Below, piece by piece: positions 47,051 through 58,512 of a stretch of 64,000 nucleotides of DNA. The DNA is taken from the NCBI RefSeq assembly GCF_023065955.2, contig NW_026622930.1:17027449-17091448 (forward strand). Reading direction: 5' to 3'. A program made the translations under genes and the position numbers. How positions within the stretch are numbered: the first letter of the stretch is position 1; each line of letters starts with the position of its first letter. The notes below the pieces were generated by a model that was not told where the DNA came from, did no database searches, and was given only the letters and a program-made list of their open reading frames with translations. Origin of the DNA: Ursus arctos. Lineage: Eukaryota; Chordata; Mammalia; Carnivora; Ursidae.

Positions 47051-48239
47051 GTGAAACCCAGCCCTGCTGAGAGAAGAAATGAAACTTTGACAGCATAGCA
47101 CATTCTCCCAACTCTGCCTGCTTCTCACTCAGGGAGTCCGGTTTCCAGAAGATAATAAACAAACCCATGTTTCAAGGTCACTAGCCATTTCCATTTGTAA
47201 GTCTCTAAATATTGCAAATAAAACATTTTGCTTTACAAGATGAGTTTCAAATATTGAGAGCAAAAGGTTTTCGTCCCCCCCCCCCCCTTTCCTAACTGTT
47301 TGAGTACTGCACTGAATATGCTTCCTTTCCGGGAAACTAGAGATTGTGAAGAATGGTTTAATGGAAGGTGCTACAGAAAAACAGGAATTTTCACTGAAAG
47401 TAGAAAACACAGTTTCCAGAGGCTGAGTATAAATCAACACGGAACAAATGCTCTTTGGAGACACCAAGAACCTGGCCCTGCCAGTCTGTGCAAGCGACTG
47501 TAAGGGCAGCAGCTATTCCGGGCTACTTTACTCTAATTTAACTCTTTTCATAGGAATGGAGACTCAGAGCATATAAATCATGTAAAAACTTTCAGCAAAG
47601 TGTTTCTGTCCCAGTGCCGTCTAAGAAGATTTTTTAAAAAATTAATTCCAGGAGCCTATATTTCAGGAGCGCTTAATAAACACGGACTATAAAAATCATA
47701 GTACAGAAAATAAGAATTGTCAATAAGCACCACCGATTGCATAATATAATGACCCCAGGACAAACCCAACAAAATCTTAATGGTCTCAGCATTGGCTGGA
47801 TCGTCACAAGACAGCGCAGGGCATGAAATGCTATGAATGAGAAAGCTAACGCGAAGACGGATTCTCCACAAAAGCGTCCCTGGGTACCTGGGACTTAGCA
47901 CTTCTGGAGTTAGACAATTTGTGCTTGAAATCAGACACATGGGTGCAGAATCCATAGGCCTAACTACACTACAAATGTCTCTGTTACAATCTGGAAACAC
48001 TAAAACAATTTATAGATTGTGTGCACATTTCCACATTCCTGAAGACAGGTTATAAATACTGTTCTTACAACAGTCAGAAGAGTTCTATAGTTAGCGGGCC
48101 AAGATGGGGGGATTAGCAGAGGAATTTGGGGAAAAATAAAACAATAGCCACCCCCTAACTTGAAGCCATTTTTCCATCTCATTCACTGACCCTCAACCAA
48201 GCCCCTTGAAGTTTCTCATTAGACACATATTTTTCTTTG
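47051..48239. other. Intronic stretch with a C13 homopolymer
   Basis: Unique-looking sequence with 13 C in a row at 47275-47287. The 112- and 114-codon minus frames (47129-47467, 47656-48000) have no recognisable domain. Confidence 0.45.
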
Positions 48240-48310
48240 CTAAAACAAAGAGAAAGAAAGAAGGGAAGAGGGAGAGAAGGAGGAAAAGAGGGAAGGAAGG
48301 AAAGGAAACA
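48240..48310. repeat. Purine-rich GAAA/GGAA tract
   Basis: A simple repeat of GAAA, GGGAAG and GGAA units, purine-rich on the plus strand. Confidence 0.85.
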
Positions 48311-48764
48311 CTTTATATAAACAGTTGACAATTCCCCGGCTCCAGTCAGTCTAGAATTGAAAACACTAAAATTGGACCCCCCCCCAAAAGAAAGAGTTAT
48401 TCTCCTGGCAAGCATAAAATTCTCTAACACATTTGAAGAGTTGTTCCCACAAGGTTTCCAATGCAGTTGGTTCAAATAATAATTTCAGACCAAGCAACCA
48501 ATGTTAAAAATGCAAGTGCATAAACTTTGAGGACACACTCATGACTGTCACTGGCTGCTCTTCACCCATTAGGGAGCTCCCACTGACCACTCCGAGGTCC
48601 CATTAAAAATCTGCATACCTGGATGCAAGACTGGGCCTTCATGGTGTTTAAACTCGGGAGTGAGCAGACACTAATAGAGAAGAATTTTACTGAGATAGCA
48701 CCAACAGGATTAAAGAAAAGAAATAAGTATACGGTCCACAAAGGATGGAAAAGGTAGTTCACTC
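48311..48764. other. Intronic stretch, nothing recognised
   Basis: Contains a C9 run at 48378-48386. No gene or named repeat. Confidence 0.4.
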
Positions 48765-48850
48765 AATTCTACATCCATTCATTTGGTCAAACAAACATAT
48801 ATTGAGCACCTCTTGTTTCAGGCATAGAAAATAGCTGGTTTCTCAGGCTC
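48765..48850 (-). mobile_element. L2 3'-end fragment, minus orientation (short)
   Basis: Contains 'catccattcatttggtcaaa' followed by 'acatatattgagcacctctt', the reversed L2 terminus. Confidence 0.5.
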
Positions 48851-48884
48851 TTATCTCTGAGAGGGACTTTTTCCCATGATCTGA

Positions 48885-49080
48885 TTCAGAGATTCTTCAA
48901 CTCCAAGGGTCATCAAAAACACTAGGGGAAGAGGATGAGAAAAGAGGGTTTCTAGGTAGCACCCCACAGATTTTTGGTTTTACAGGTCATTGAAGGAGGC
49001 TGTGCACATGCATTCTGTCAACATTCCCCAGGCGGATCTGATGATCAACCCCTTCAGGGTTCAACTACATTGACACCCAC
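48885..49080. mobile_element. Possible MER5-like DNA transposon remnant
   Basis: The order 'attcagagattcttcaactc', then 'gcattctgtcaacattcccc' and 'ctgatgatcaacccc', is loosely MER5-like. Identification is weak and orientation uncertain. Confidence 0.3.
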
Positions 49081-49179
49081 TATAAGGGCACAGAGGCAAC
49101 CGTTTTTTTGTGTTGTTTTTTTTTTTCTTTTTTTGGATCAAATTGACTTGTGAGAGGTGGAGCAATAGATGTGGCAAGA

Positions 49180-49385
49180 GCAAAGGGTTTAGGGTAACTT
49201 AGAGTTTGGTTTTGACCTCAGCTCAGCCACTCTTCAAAAGCATGACAATGGGCATTGGACTTAACCTCCCTCAGTCTCCTGGTTCATCTCAAGAGGGGAT
49301 AATAAGCCATGCTCACAAAATTGTGGGGAAGACTAGAGGTAATGCATGTGAAGTAACTAAAAATACCAAATAGGCACTCAAGAAA
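49180..49385 (+). repeat. MIR, plus orientation (first of two in tandem)
   Basis: Contains 'gacctcagctcagccactct', 'ggacttaacctccctcagtc' and 'aaataggcactcaagaaa', in forward MIR order. Confidence 0.7.
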
Positions 49386-49600
49386 CTGGACTCTGGCGAC
49401 AGGTGACCTGGATAGTTTTCTGATTTGCCAGTGGTGTTCACTTGGGCATATCACTTCCCCTCCCTTGGCCCCAGTTAACTGATTTGTCAAATGGAGAAAA
49501 TGGTAGTATTAATCTCTCACAGTTGTTGTACGGCTGTAAATCATTTCGAGTGTTATCGAACATGTGGAAAACATCCACTCATGATGTGTTGGCCATTCCC
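49386..49600 (+). repeat. MIR, plus orientation (second of two in tandem)
   Basis: Contains 'gactctggcgacaggtgacc', 'gggcatatcacttcccctcc', 'ttgtcaaatggagaaaatgg' and 'acagttgttgtacggctgta'. It directly follows another MIR in the same orientation. Confidence 0.75.
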
Positions 49601-50039
49601 ATTTTTAGCTTTAAAAACCAGCAACAATAACAAAGAGCCTCAGGGAGCACAGGGAGCTTTTGTCCTGAATTTAGTAGAGAGTTGGTCCTTTTGAATCCAT
49701 CAAATTTTACTTTCCTCTTTTGTTCATTGGTCACAGTTCTTTCCTTTGGAGATAGACACACACATCTTCCTATCCATCAACACTGCGAATATGTGGAGAC
49801 ATTCACTGGGTCTCTCAGATCTTCTCCTTTCCTATGTAAATGTCCCATTTCTTTCATTTGCTTCAGAATCTTAGTGATGCTGATGCCTCCATTTCTTGAT
49901 ATGTGCTGCCCAGAGTGGAAAACAAGACTCACATGGGGTGACCAGCACCATGTATAGCCTAGCAAACACGTGGGGAGTGCCCAGTCCCTGCCAGGTACAG
50001 ACCTGGTTACTAGAAAGATATCTATGGCACAAGCCCCTT
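49601..50039. other. Intronic stretch, nothing recognised
   Basis: No gene. The 91-codon plus frame at 49682-49957 has no recognisable domain. Confidence 0.4.
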
Positions 50040-50245
50040 ATTTGAGTATCAGTTCACGTCAGATCAAATAACTCTTTGCATAAAGCTCTTTACAATTCTA
50101 AAAGCATTTTAATATGTTTCATTTCATGTAATCCCACAACAACCCATAGGAGATACGTATGTCAACCTCAGACGGAGTCTACAGAGATGAAGTAATTTGC
50201 CTGAAGCCATACTGATGGTATGAACAGAGGATGGCATTATCAATT
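50040..50245 (-). repeat. MIR, minus orientation
   Basis: Contains 'cataaagctctttacaattc', 'cccacaacaacccataggag' and 'gagatgaagtaatttgcctg', the reversed MIR order. Confidence 0.7.
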
Positions 50246-51205
50246 TTCCATAAGAAAATACTAGCTACTGGTATGATTTTATGAATGGTGTTAGTTATGA
50301 TGGCATTAAAACCAACACGCATTTCCCTGCAAAAATGAAAGCCTCTCCCTACTGATTAAATCTACAAAACTATCAGTAGCCTGGCATCTGAAGTGAGTAA
50401 AACTTCCAAGATGGACTGGTGTATAAATAAAGGGTAATTATGCCAGAGAACCCATTGTCTGTTCTTCCCTGTGACTCCAGGGCTCAGCAGGAGTGGGAAC
50501 CCGGGCTGCAGTTCAGCACAGGGGCAGCGTCAAGGTGCCAAGGATTGGAGGAGTCTGAAGGACTCGAGGCTACTGGTAGGCTGCTAGCAAAGCAGACAGC
50601 AGAGCTTCCTTGCCTACTTCATCTCCAAGAAGCCCAAGTTGGCCTCCACCAAATTCTACAGCTTGGGGAGGTCTTCATGTGGGGCCGCTGCAGCAAAAGC
50701 TGTTGAAGAAGTAAAGCCAGTCACCAATTGCCCAACACACGGCCAGCTTCTGTATATTAATAGCTTGAGATGAGATGTTGTAGGTATCAAGAATTTCTTG
50801 AATTCCAAGGGAAAAAAAACTATAGAAAGTGGGATCAGTAATCTAACAAAGAGTAATTTTAAGAAAGATCTTGCTAGATCTTTTTTTTTTTTCTTTTTCC
50901 TTCTGCAAGGGATCATTTCTAACTAATCCCATAAGAACACTTGACACCAAAAAGTCTGAAAGATTTCTTCTTCTATCTTCTCTACGAACCAAACATGCAG
51001 TGCTCACTCAATACTTGCGTCCCTCTCCATGCTGTCCGCCAGTCTGCCATGCCCCCAAGCATTCACCTAGAGTGGGGGGTGGGAGGAGAATGAAAAGTCA
51101 TCTTCTTTTCTTCCCTTCTTCCCTCTCTCTCTTTTTTTTTTTTTTAGAGGCAAGCTATGTTGGGACAGGACAAGAAATTTGAGCTTGCTGCTTACACTGC
51201 CCTTA
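50246..51205. other. Intronic stretch with an unidentified GC-balanced block
   Basis: The part at 50440-50740 is more GC-rich and contains overlapping frames, including an 88-codon one (50440-50706). I cannot match either frame to a protein family. Poly-T runs at 50881-50893 and 51132-51145. Confidence 0.4.
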
Positions 51206-51221
51206 AAAACTCAACAGAAGA

Positions 51222-51446
51222 GGGGCACCTGTGTGGCTGAGTCATTAAGCGTCTGCCTTCGGCTCAGAGCGTGATCCCAGGGTCCTGGGATCGAGCCCCG
51301 CATCAGGCTCCCTGCTCCACTGGAGCTTGCTTCTGCCTCTCCCACCCACCCTGCTGTGTTCCCTCTCTTGCTGGCTGTCTCTCTCTGTCAAATAAATAAA
51401 TAAAATCTTTAAAAAAATAAAAAGAAGAAAAAGGAAAAAAAAAGAG
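51222..51446 (+). mobile_element. CAN-SINE, plus orientation, with near-perfect target duplication
   Basis: Head GGGGCACCTGTGTGGCTGAG, body 'gatcccagggtcctgggatc', tail AAATAAATAAATAAAATCTTT and a long A/G-rich extension. The flanks aaaactcaacagaaga (51206-51221) and aaaactcaacaaaaga (51447-51462) differ at one base. Confidence 0.96.
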
Positions 51447-51539
51447 AAAACTCAACAAAAGAAATAAGCAAATTACTATAATCACATTATGCACCCCTAG
51501 GCTCTGGTGCATTTCCAAATTGAGTTCAAATTCAGCTAA

Positions 51540-51720
51540 ATATTCAAATACCTATTAAATGCTAACCACTGCTAATATGGTACAATACGCACAGAGCCAT
51601 GAGAAATAAGTCATTATTATACCAAATTTGCAAATGAGGAGACAAGCTTGGAGAAATCTGTGAACTTACTCAGGTTCAACTAGTAGCAATGCTTAGCCAT
51701 AGAATCCCAGCTCAATTTTT
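51540..51720 (-). repeat. MIR, minus orientation
   Basis: Contains 'accaaatttgcaaatgagga' and 'gtgaacttactcaggttcaa', followed by 'gaatcccagctcaa', in reversed MIR order. Confidence 0.65.
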
Positions 51721-51949
51721 CTGATAAAAAAGAAAAGAAAAAGTAAAAAACAATTTGGTGGTCTTCCCACCACATTCTCCTCCTATCTTATTAGTTTAGG
51801 GTGTACAATCTATTATTTCAAAAATTATTCTGCCCTCTGTTCTTTCATTGCACCTTAAATCAAGCAAACAAACCCACCCAGTCACAAGCCCAATCTCCTC
51901 TGCGAGTTTCAGATTCTCACCAGAGAAAGTCACGTAATAGCACAGATGA

Positions 51950-53215
51950 GGCCTACCTTAAATAAGAAATCACCAACCTACAGGGAGACCGCACTCCACC
52001 TAGCAACCCTGTTCTACTTCTCTGGAAAACTCCTCCCTCACTGTCCTCAAAGACGGAGTCAGTCTTCACTCTCCTTAGATTCCCTAACTTTTCCTCTCAC
52101 TTTCAGTAGACAACCTGACTTTAATCTGAAGATCAGCAGAAGGCATCAGACAGGATCTCCCATGTCTTTCTGTTGCCAAACATTTGAGTCCATCTGCATC
52201 TGCACCCACTTTCTTTTCCTTAAAGGTTGACCACTCCATCCCTCCTGTGGAGCCCTTGCCCTACAGGGCTCTCTAGAATATACTTCTCTATGTTCTCCTC
52301 CCCCGTATATGCAACCTCTCTGTCTCAGACTGGATCTATTTTAAAAATTCTCTGGGGGTGCCTGGGTGCTTCTGTCAGTTGGGTGTCTGACTCTTGATTT
52401 CAGCTCAGGTCATGATCTCAGGGTCAGTGATCCAGTCCCGCGTGCAACTCTGTGCTCAGCGCAGAGTCTGCTTGTCCCTCTCTCTCTGCGCCTCCCCTGC
52501 TCACACTCTCTCTTGAAAATAAACACACAAATAACTAAATAAATATCTTTTTTCAAAAATTAACATTCTCTGGTATTTTCCACTTACAAAATAATCCCCC
52601 CCTCCAGCTGTTGCCCCATTTCTCTCCTGACATTTAGCCAAACTTCTAGAAAGAATGGTTCATAATCTGTTCAAAATCTGTTTTCTCACCTCCCACCCAT
52701 CTCCCACCATCACTCTCCACACTGGTTCCTGTCCTTACTTTCACACCAGCATGTCTCACTGACGTCAACAATCAGCCCTGGGTTGGTAAATCCAAAGGGC
52801 TCTTGCCTCTCTTCTTTTTTCTTTATCTGGCAGCATCATTTCGACCTGCTGTGCATGCCCTTCCTGAAACATTCTCATTCTCTGGTCGCTATGACATCAT
52901 AGTCTGCTGGTTTTCCTCCTGCTCCTCCTGTTTCCTATCTTGCAGGCTTCCCCTCCTCAGTCTAGGCATTCAGTGTGAGTCCAGTAAGCTTGAATCCAGG
53001 TGCTCTTCTTCTTCTCTTTCTGTAGGACTTGGCATCCAAGCCCTAAGTTGAAACTGTCTCCTGTATATGCAAATAAATCACACACTGTAGTCTCCATCCT
53101 AGCCTCTCCTCTTAGCTCCTTACCTGCACAGCCCAACATACACTTGACTCATCCATTTCAGTGTTTTAAGGGCATTTCTAACTTAGCATTTGCAGTTTCA
53201 CATACTTTTTAAGAA
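51950..53215 (+). mobile_element. L2 (LINE2) ORF2 portion, interrupted by a CAN-SINE
   Basis: Follows L2 order over about 1 kb: 'gcatctgcacccactttctt', 'ccctccagctgttgccccat', 'aacttctagaaagaatggtt', 'gacatcatagtctgctggtt' with 'ttcctcctgctcctcctgtt', and 'gggcatttctaacttagcat'. It includes the reverse-transcriptase region but all frames are broken. The SINE at 52356 splits it. Confidence 0.8.
52356..52564 (+). mobile_element. CAN-SINE (older), inserted in L2
   Basis: Head GGGTGCCTGGGTGCTTCTG, body 'tcatgatctcagggtcagtg' and AAATAACTAAATAAATATC tail. The flanking nonamer attctctgg occurs at 52347-52355 and 52565-52573. Confidence 0.92.
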
Positions 53216-53219
53216 ACTT

Positions 53220-53390
53220 CCATGTACTGACTCATAATAAACCAATACATATGATCCTGTTATTACTCCCACAGAGAGAACGGAGCCCCGAGGTATGTAG
53301 CTTCTCCAAAGCCGATCATCAGAGAAGGGACAGGGAGGAACAGAATTTGAACTCAGGCATAAGCTGCGGAGCCTTGCTCCTAACCCCTTT
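53220..53390 (-). repeat. MIR, minus orientation, within an L2 copy
   Basis: Contains 'cctgttattactcccacaga' and 'gaggaacagaatttgaactc' in reversed MIR order. It lies between the L2 ORF2 part and an L2 3' end. Confidence 0.6.
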
Positions 53391-53394
53391 CTTG

Positions 53395-53515
53395 CCTCCC
53401 TGTAAGCTCCACATGGACAGAGGTTGGACTGTTTTTGCTCAGTATTGTTTCCCCAGAGCCTACCATGGCAGATGGCAGACATTCAAGAAGCATTTGTAGA
53501 ATAAATAGATGAATC
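53395..53515 (+). mobile_element. L2 3' end, plus orientation
   Basis: Contains 'gttggactgtttttgctcag', 'gtttccccagagcctaccat' and 'agcatttgtagaataaatag', the forward L2 terminus. It is probably the end of the same copy that starts at about 51950. Confidence 0.7.
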
Positions 53516-53976
53516 CAAAAACAACCTTCAGATGATTACTTTGCTCGAAGAGGCAGTCTGCAAAAACTCTTCGACATCTTCAATCTGAGGTCCCATAAGG
53601 AGCCACCGAACTAATATTTCGGAAAAGGTTTCAAAGGTTTGAAGCAACACTAGCCTACCCGGAGAGACTGAGGGATAGATAGAGAGACGGATGAAGAATC
53701 TTCAGGTACAAAGAAACTAGATGACCTTAGGAAACAGCATAAAACACGCAACTAGAAAAATTTGTAATTGCCATAGCGCTATACTTGTTTTGCAAAATAA
53801 CATCAAATTCTGTGCTCTTATCAACTGAAACAGGATCAGCCTGACCGATTATTACAAGCTTGGTTTGATGAAAGGCATGTCGGATCACCCTAGATACCCA
53901 AACTTCAGTTCTATGATGATTCTAACCCGAATTCAGAAAAGTCCTTATGGTCTGCTACAGAAACTCTGTGTTTCTT
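53516..53976. other. Intronic stretch, nothing recognised
   Basis: No gene or named repeat seen. Confidence 0.4.
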
Positions 53977-54180
53977 AAAAAAAGAAGAAGGAGAAGGAGA
54001 AGGAGAAGGAGAAGGAGGAGGAGGAGGAGGAGGAGGAGGAGGAGGAGGAGGAGGAGGAGGAGAAGAAGAAGAAGAAGAAGAAGAAGAAGAAGAAGAAGAA
54101 GAAGAAGAAAAAGAAGAAGAAAAAGAAGAAGAAAAAGAAGAAGAAAAAGAAGAAGAAAAAGAAGAAGAAAAAAAAAAAAA
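53977..54180. repeat. 204-base uninterrupted purine tract (GAAGGA, GGA, GAA and GAAGAAAAA units)
   Basis: Every base on the plus strand from 53977 to 54180 is A or G. Order: GAAGGA units (about 53984-54015), (GGA)n to about 54060, (GAA)n to about 54110, then GAAGAAAAA-type units ending in poly-A. The mirror-like composition is of the kind that can form intramolecular triplex DNA. On the FLRT2 sense strand it is pure pyrimidine. It creates a spurious poly-Arg frame. Confidence 0.97.
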
Positions 54181-55255
54181 CCCAAACAACAGTAAAAAAC
54201 CCAAGTGCTTCTTCTCATATAATGCCAATAGCTTATAAATATTTACACAAATTTCAGTGTGACAGTTCAACTGTGCTTTAATTGCACACCCCTTTACCAT
54301 TCTGCATAGTTAGAATCCATACAAAATAGGCCAGGAACTTTGAGAGCTATAAAAAAGCTCATGAAAAAAATAAACTGAATCCAAAAATATAAACATGACC
54401 CATTTTCCCACCAAAATATTGCACCACATATGTAATATGCATAATGAAACAGAAACTCTTGTTGTCTCCTTCACAAGGAGAATACAGATTTCAGTCAGTG
54501 ATATTGATCAGGCACATGAAATGAAATTACATAGTGTGTATTTGCAGGTGAGTTATCTGGTTTTGAGTTTAAAAAATGAAAAATTCATTGCATAAGCCTA
54601 TTTCGGTATCATAGGGATGGCTCTGAATGTAAATGGTACAAAATTTCCTCACTGAATAAACAGGTTTTACAGAGCGCCTCCTCGTCTTTGGAACACCTGT
54701 CACGCTGAAGTGTCAGGCTATGTTCAGGGGACTATTTCTGGATTTGAGACATAAGAGGGAAAAAGAAACAAAAGAAAGATGATTTCCTATCCTTGACCTT
54801 CTCCTTTTCTCAAGGGCATCTCCCCCAGCACGATCAGATATGGGGTAAGATAAAATCAAGTGATTTCCCAGACTGAAAATTAAACCCCAGATGAGAGCCA
54901 TTAGTATCGTGTCCAGTGTAAGCTTTGCACTGCACAAAAGGAATCATGCAAAGCAAAATATTAAACATACACAGCAGATTTTAAAAGCTATCTTTGAAAA
55001 ATCTACACTACCAGCTTTTCTCATTTGAACGAAATGTTAAGATATGTTTCCCAAACAAAGGAGAATTTAAACGTACGAGAGCAGATCGTTTTACAGGTTT
55101 CTACACAGTCAGAGCACTCGCTCCATTTAGGAACACTGCGGGCTTCAAACTTTATCCCCAATGCAGAAAGTTTGTATTTCCTTAATTATATGCTGTCAAT
55201 CAATTTCAACCACTTAATTCTTTGTTTAAAAAAAAGAGCTTCTCCCCCCATTCCC
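54181..55255. other. Intronic stretch, nothing recognised
   Basis: About 1 kb of unique-looking sequence without a gene or named repeat. Confidence 0.4.
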
Positions 55256-55408
55256 GACAAACACGCGCACACACACACACACCAGAACATGATGACTTTT
55301 TCTTTCTTTTTATTAAGGAAAGCAAACTACAGTCTGACTCCGTGCCACCCAGTTCCATGTACATAAAGCCACCACCAGAGGGAAGCAACACAGCTACAAG
55401 GTGGTCCC

Positions 55409-55444
<36 letters not shown>

Positions 55445-55445
55445 C
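55256..55445. repeat. Two (CA)n microsatellites
   Basis: A short run at about 55263-55282 and a longer run of about 16 CA units at 55412-55443, separated by unique sequence. Confidence 0.9.
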
Positions 55446-56017
55446 GCGCATAAAGACAGTTTAGACTGGTTTTTCCTTTGTTTCAGCTACTAGATATTTG
55501 TCCAGAAAAGCGTTCCAATCTTCACTTCTAAATAAAATTAAGAACTCAGGTATTAGGGAGTAACATGACGTTTGAGATGATAATGCAGTTTAAAATACTG
55601 AGATCGATGAGGGAGGCATCATATGTATGAAATGAGATCAGATTACTCATTGTTTCCTTAGCTACACCCTCATGCTTGACTAAAACTCGGGCTCCCCAGA
55701 CCCTTGGGAGTATCATGATTGGTCTGACAAGGTTTATCTTCTAAAGGATTACATCTAGATGGCAGGTCTGCTCTCTGAGACAAAACATTCAAGACACAGG
55801 TCCAGGAAAAACACACTTTGAATGGGCAGCCACTTAACATGATATGGTTTCCTCAAAACCTTTCCTCACCAGGTCCCTGATGATGCTTAAAATTTTATAA
55901 TTATATACCAATTCCTTTGGATTAGAATGCTACTCTCTCTAGAAATCCAAACATTCTTGGCAGACATTCTAAATCAAGTAAAGTATATCTGACCTTTTCC
56001 CTAAAGGTAATATTTAT
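55446..56017. other. Intronic stretch, nothing recognised
   Basis: No gene or named repeat seen. Confidence 0.4.
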
Positions 56018-56620
56018 CACTCATTCATTCATCAAACAATTTTTGAGTGGCTACTTACTATGTGCCTGGCACAGGTGGGGTCTTTGTGATGTAAAGGTTA
56101 GAAAGATAGATAAAGTCCTTACAGTCAGGAAAGTAACATGTTTAGAAAGCAAGACAGAAAAGAAAAAAACAAAAAACAAAAAAACTACACACACGAGACA
56201 AGAATGATAAAGTTGTGAGCAACACCATGAAGGAAATAAGGATGGGTGGCAGAGATTATCACTGTGGGTGATAGGTGTGGTTTTAGATATGGTGGTCATG
56301 GATGACATCTTGGAGAGTGGGATTCCCAAAGAATGAGGAGTTGTAATGAATGGGGGATCTAGGACAAGGGAGAGCAGTGCATGGGAAGAGAGAGGCCAAC
56401 ACAACATCTGGGCATAATAAGAGCAGGTGTAAAGGTCCAAGGGAGGAAGAGTCTAACCTCTTCCTAGAACAAAAAGACCAATGTGGCTGACATTTATTTA
56501 GTGAGGAGTGGAGTGAACAAAGGGCCACTGATGGGCCTGGTCACACAAAGTCTCGTGGCTTTGGCAAGCCATTTGGATTTTATTCTAAGGGCAATGGGAA
56601 GCCCAAGATTAAATGGACTA
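56018..56620 (-). mobile_element. L2 (LINE2) 3' portion, minus orientation
   Basis: Reversed L2 order from its 3' end inward: 'cattcattcatcaaacaatt', 'ctatgtgcctggcacaggtg', 'gatatggtggtcatggatga', 'gcaggtgtaaaggtccaagg', 'caatgtggctgacattta' and 'ggattttattctaagggcaa'. It is among the better preserved L2 copies here; all reading frames over it are L2-derived or spurious. Confidence 0.85.
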
Positions 56621-57417
56621 GAAGAGGGAGGGTATGGTGAGAGAAAGTAAGGATCGAAAGAGACAACCTGAATCTGTGCAGCAAAGAGCTGAAAGAAGCT
56701 TTGGGGGAAGGGGCAAACTAGAACAGAAAATGCTATAGAGAAGAGGAGCTGGGGGAGGAAAAGTCAGCTCCATACTTCTGTCAGAATTTTCTCTTTCAAT
56801 GTCCTGTTTCAGGGTAAATAACCCCCACATTTTTCAGCTGTCTTGAATTCTCTTTGGAAACAGATTAAGTATAAATAATAAATAAATAAAAGAAACACGG
56901 CTTTGACTAAACAAGAACTTTAAAGACAAAGTGAGGTACCCATGCTGGGTAAAGACAGCCACATAATTAATTAGAAGGGTCTCTCCCCTTCTATCCTGAG
57001 CACTGAAGCCAACCACCCTGTTTAGCATAATGTCCCTTTCACTGGGAAAGGCACAGACCACCTGCTGTTCCCTAGCAAGTAAATTGGTCCCTACTATAAA
57101 TTATTCTGTGTGGTGAGGAAAAGCACTGACTTTTTAATTTTTTTTTTTTTTCTTCTGAAGCTATGAGCACGGCCTGGCAAACAACCCTAGATAATTTGAA
57201 AAAGCAGCTGTTAGTGGCCCTACTGACAAAAAATTTGCCAGTGCCGTCCAGGGTTGGGTGGGGCTGCATCATTCCAGAGAGGCTGTTGTGTCTCACCTGA
57301 GGGCGGGTGGGCATGGCTGCCTGGCTCCCTGTGGTGAGGATGGGCCCCACTCAAGGGGGGCAAGAAACTCGGTATTGTTTGCTTCCACCTGAAAACTCAT
57401 GTGCTTCTAGACCCAAG
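56621..57417. other. Intronic stretch, nothing recognised
   Basis: Includes a T run at 57139-57151 and a GC-richer part at 57240-57360. No gene or named repeat. Confidence 0.4.
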
Positions 57418-57448
57418 TTGTGGTGGTGGTGGTGGTGGTGGTGGTGGT
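57418..57448. repeat. (TGG)n microsatellite
   Basis: About nine TGG units (a poly-Trp frame), followed by a T run. Confidence 0.95.
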
Positions 57449-58452
57449 TTTTTTATTTTTTACAAAGGATGTGTTGGTCTTTTGTGGGACTTATGGGGCC
57501 AGAAACTGGAGACTTAGGGTCAGAACTTAAGGGAGAGATTCTCAGGTGAAACAACCACCTCCATTAGCTTCCTTTGGATGTTGCTAAGCCCTGACCCTAA
57601 TGTTTCCTCAGAATTTCTGTCCCCTCTCTTGCTCACTCTTCAGGGAAGTCAGAGTATGGGAATAATCTCAAAATCAGTCAGAGTTCTTCAAACTGTGACT
57701 GACCACAGTACTACTGTTAGACCTGTGACTTGGACCCTCACATCAGGTCAAGATGTGCACTGGGCCAAAAGCTGTGACCATTTGAAGCCTACATGGCCCC
57801 TTCCAGGCTATGCTCTCAAGTAGTCAGGTTGCAGAAAACCTTCTCCCAGGGCCTTGACAGGCTTCTCGGCGGGGTCTGTCTTCCCAAGGTTATAGCACCT
57901 TAAGCCTGTTTGTCTGGGTGGGGAAGTGCAGAGCTGTGTGTGCGTGTGTGCAAGGCCCCTTGCGGTTCAGGATGGAACCCCTGAGCGAACAGAAGACGCT
58001 TAGTACCAGTTCTGTCCGTATTGTCCCTTTCCATGCGGAATGTGGTGGAGTTCGAGAATTCTAAAGTCAAACCTGACTGGCCTTCCAGGACATTCTAAAA
58101 GGCAGATCAGTCACAAAGGAGAGCGGTACACACTTTTTAAACAATTTGTTAACAAGATTTACAATTTTTGAGAGATTAACTCTGTGCTGGGCCTCTCTGT
58201 AACCCTTGCACAGGGCCCTGCAAATGTCTAGGGCAGGCCTGCTGGTGTCAGTGGCTCTTCAGGAGATAAGGGGGCCTGCCTCCATGGAGGGAGCAACTGT
58301 GCATAATTACTGAATAAATACAAATACCGCCATGGGATTTTATCTCTTTCAGGGTGAAAAAAATATAAAAATGTTAAGAAACTTATTAATAACTCACAAG
58401 TATTGATAGAATTGTTAATTCAAACTTGGCAAAACAAAATAAAAATAAAAAT
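57449..58452. other. Intronic stretch, nothing recognised
   Basis: GC-balanced, with a (TG)n-like run at 57936-57950. No gene or named repeat I can support. Confidence 0.4.
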
Positions 58453-58478
58453 CCATTCATTCATTCATTCATTCATTC
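58453..58478. repeat. (ATTC)n microsatellite
   Basis: Six tetranucleotide units. Confidence 0.9.
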
Positions 58479-58512
58479 CCTGTTGAATGTCCACACATGA
58501 CAGGTAGTGGAT

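Noticed and set aside
53947..54195. Poly-arginine frame, and poly-Ser/Leu frames on the other strand
   Set aside because: Direct translation of the purine tract; not a gene.
56051..56528. 129- and 81-codon minus frames
   Set aside because: They lie within the L2 copy and follow the L2 consensus order; not an independent gene.
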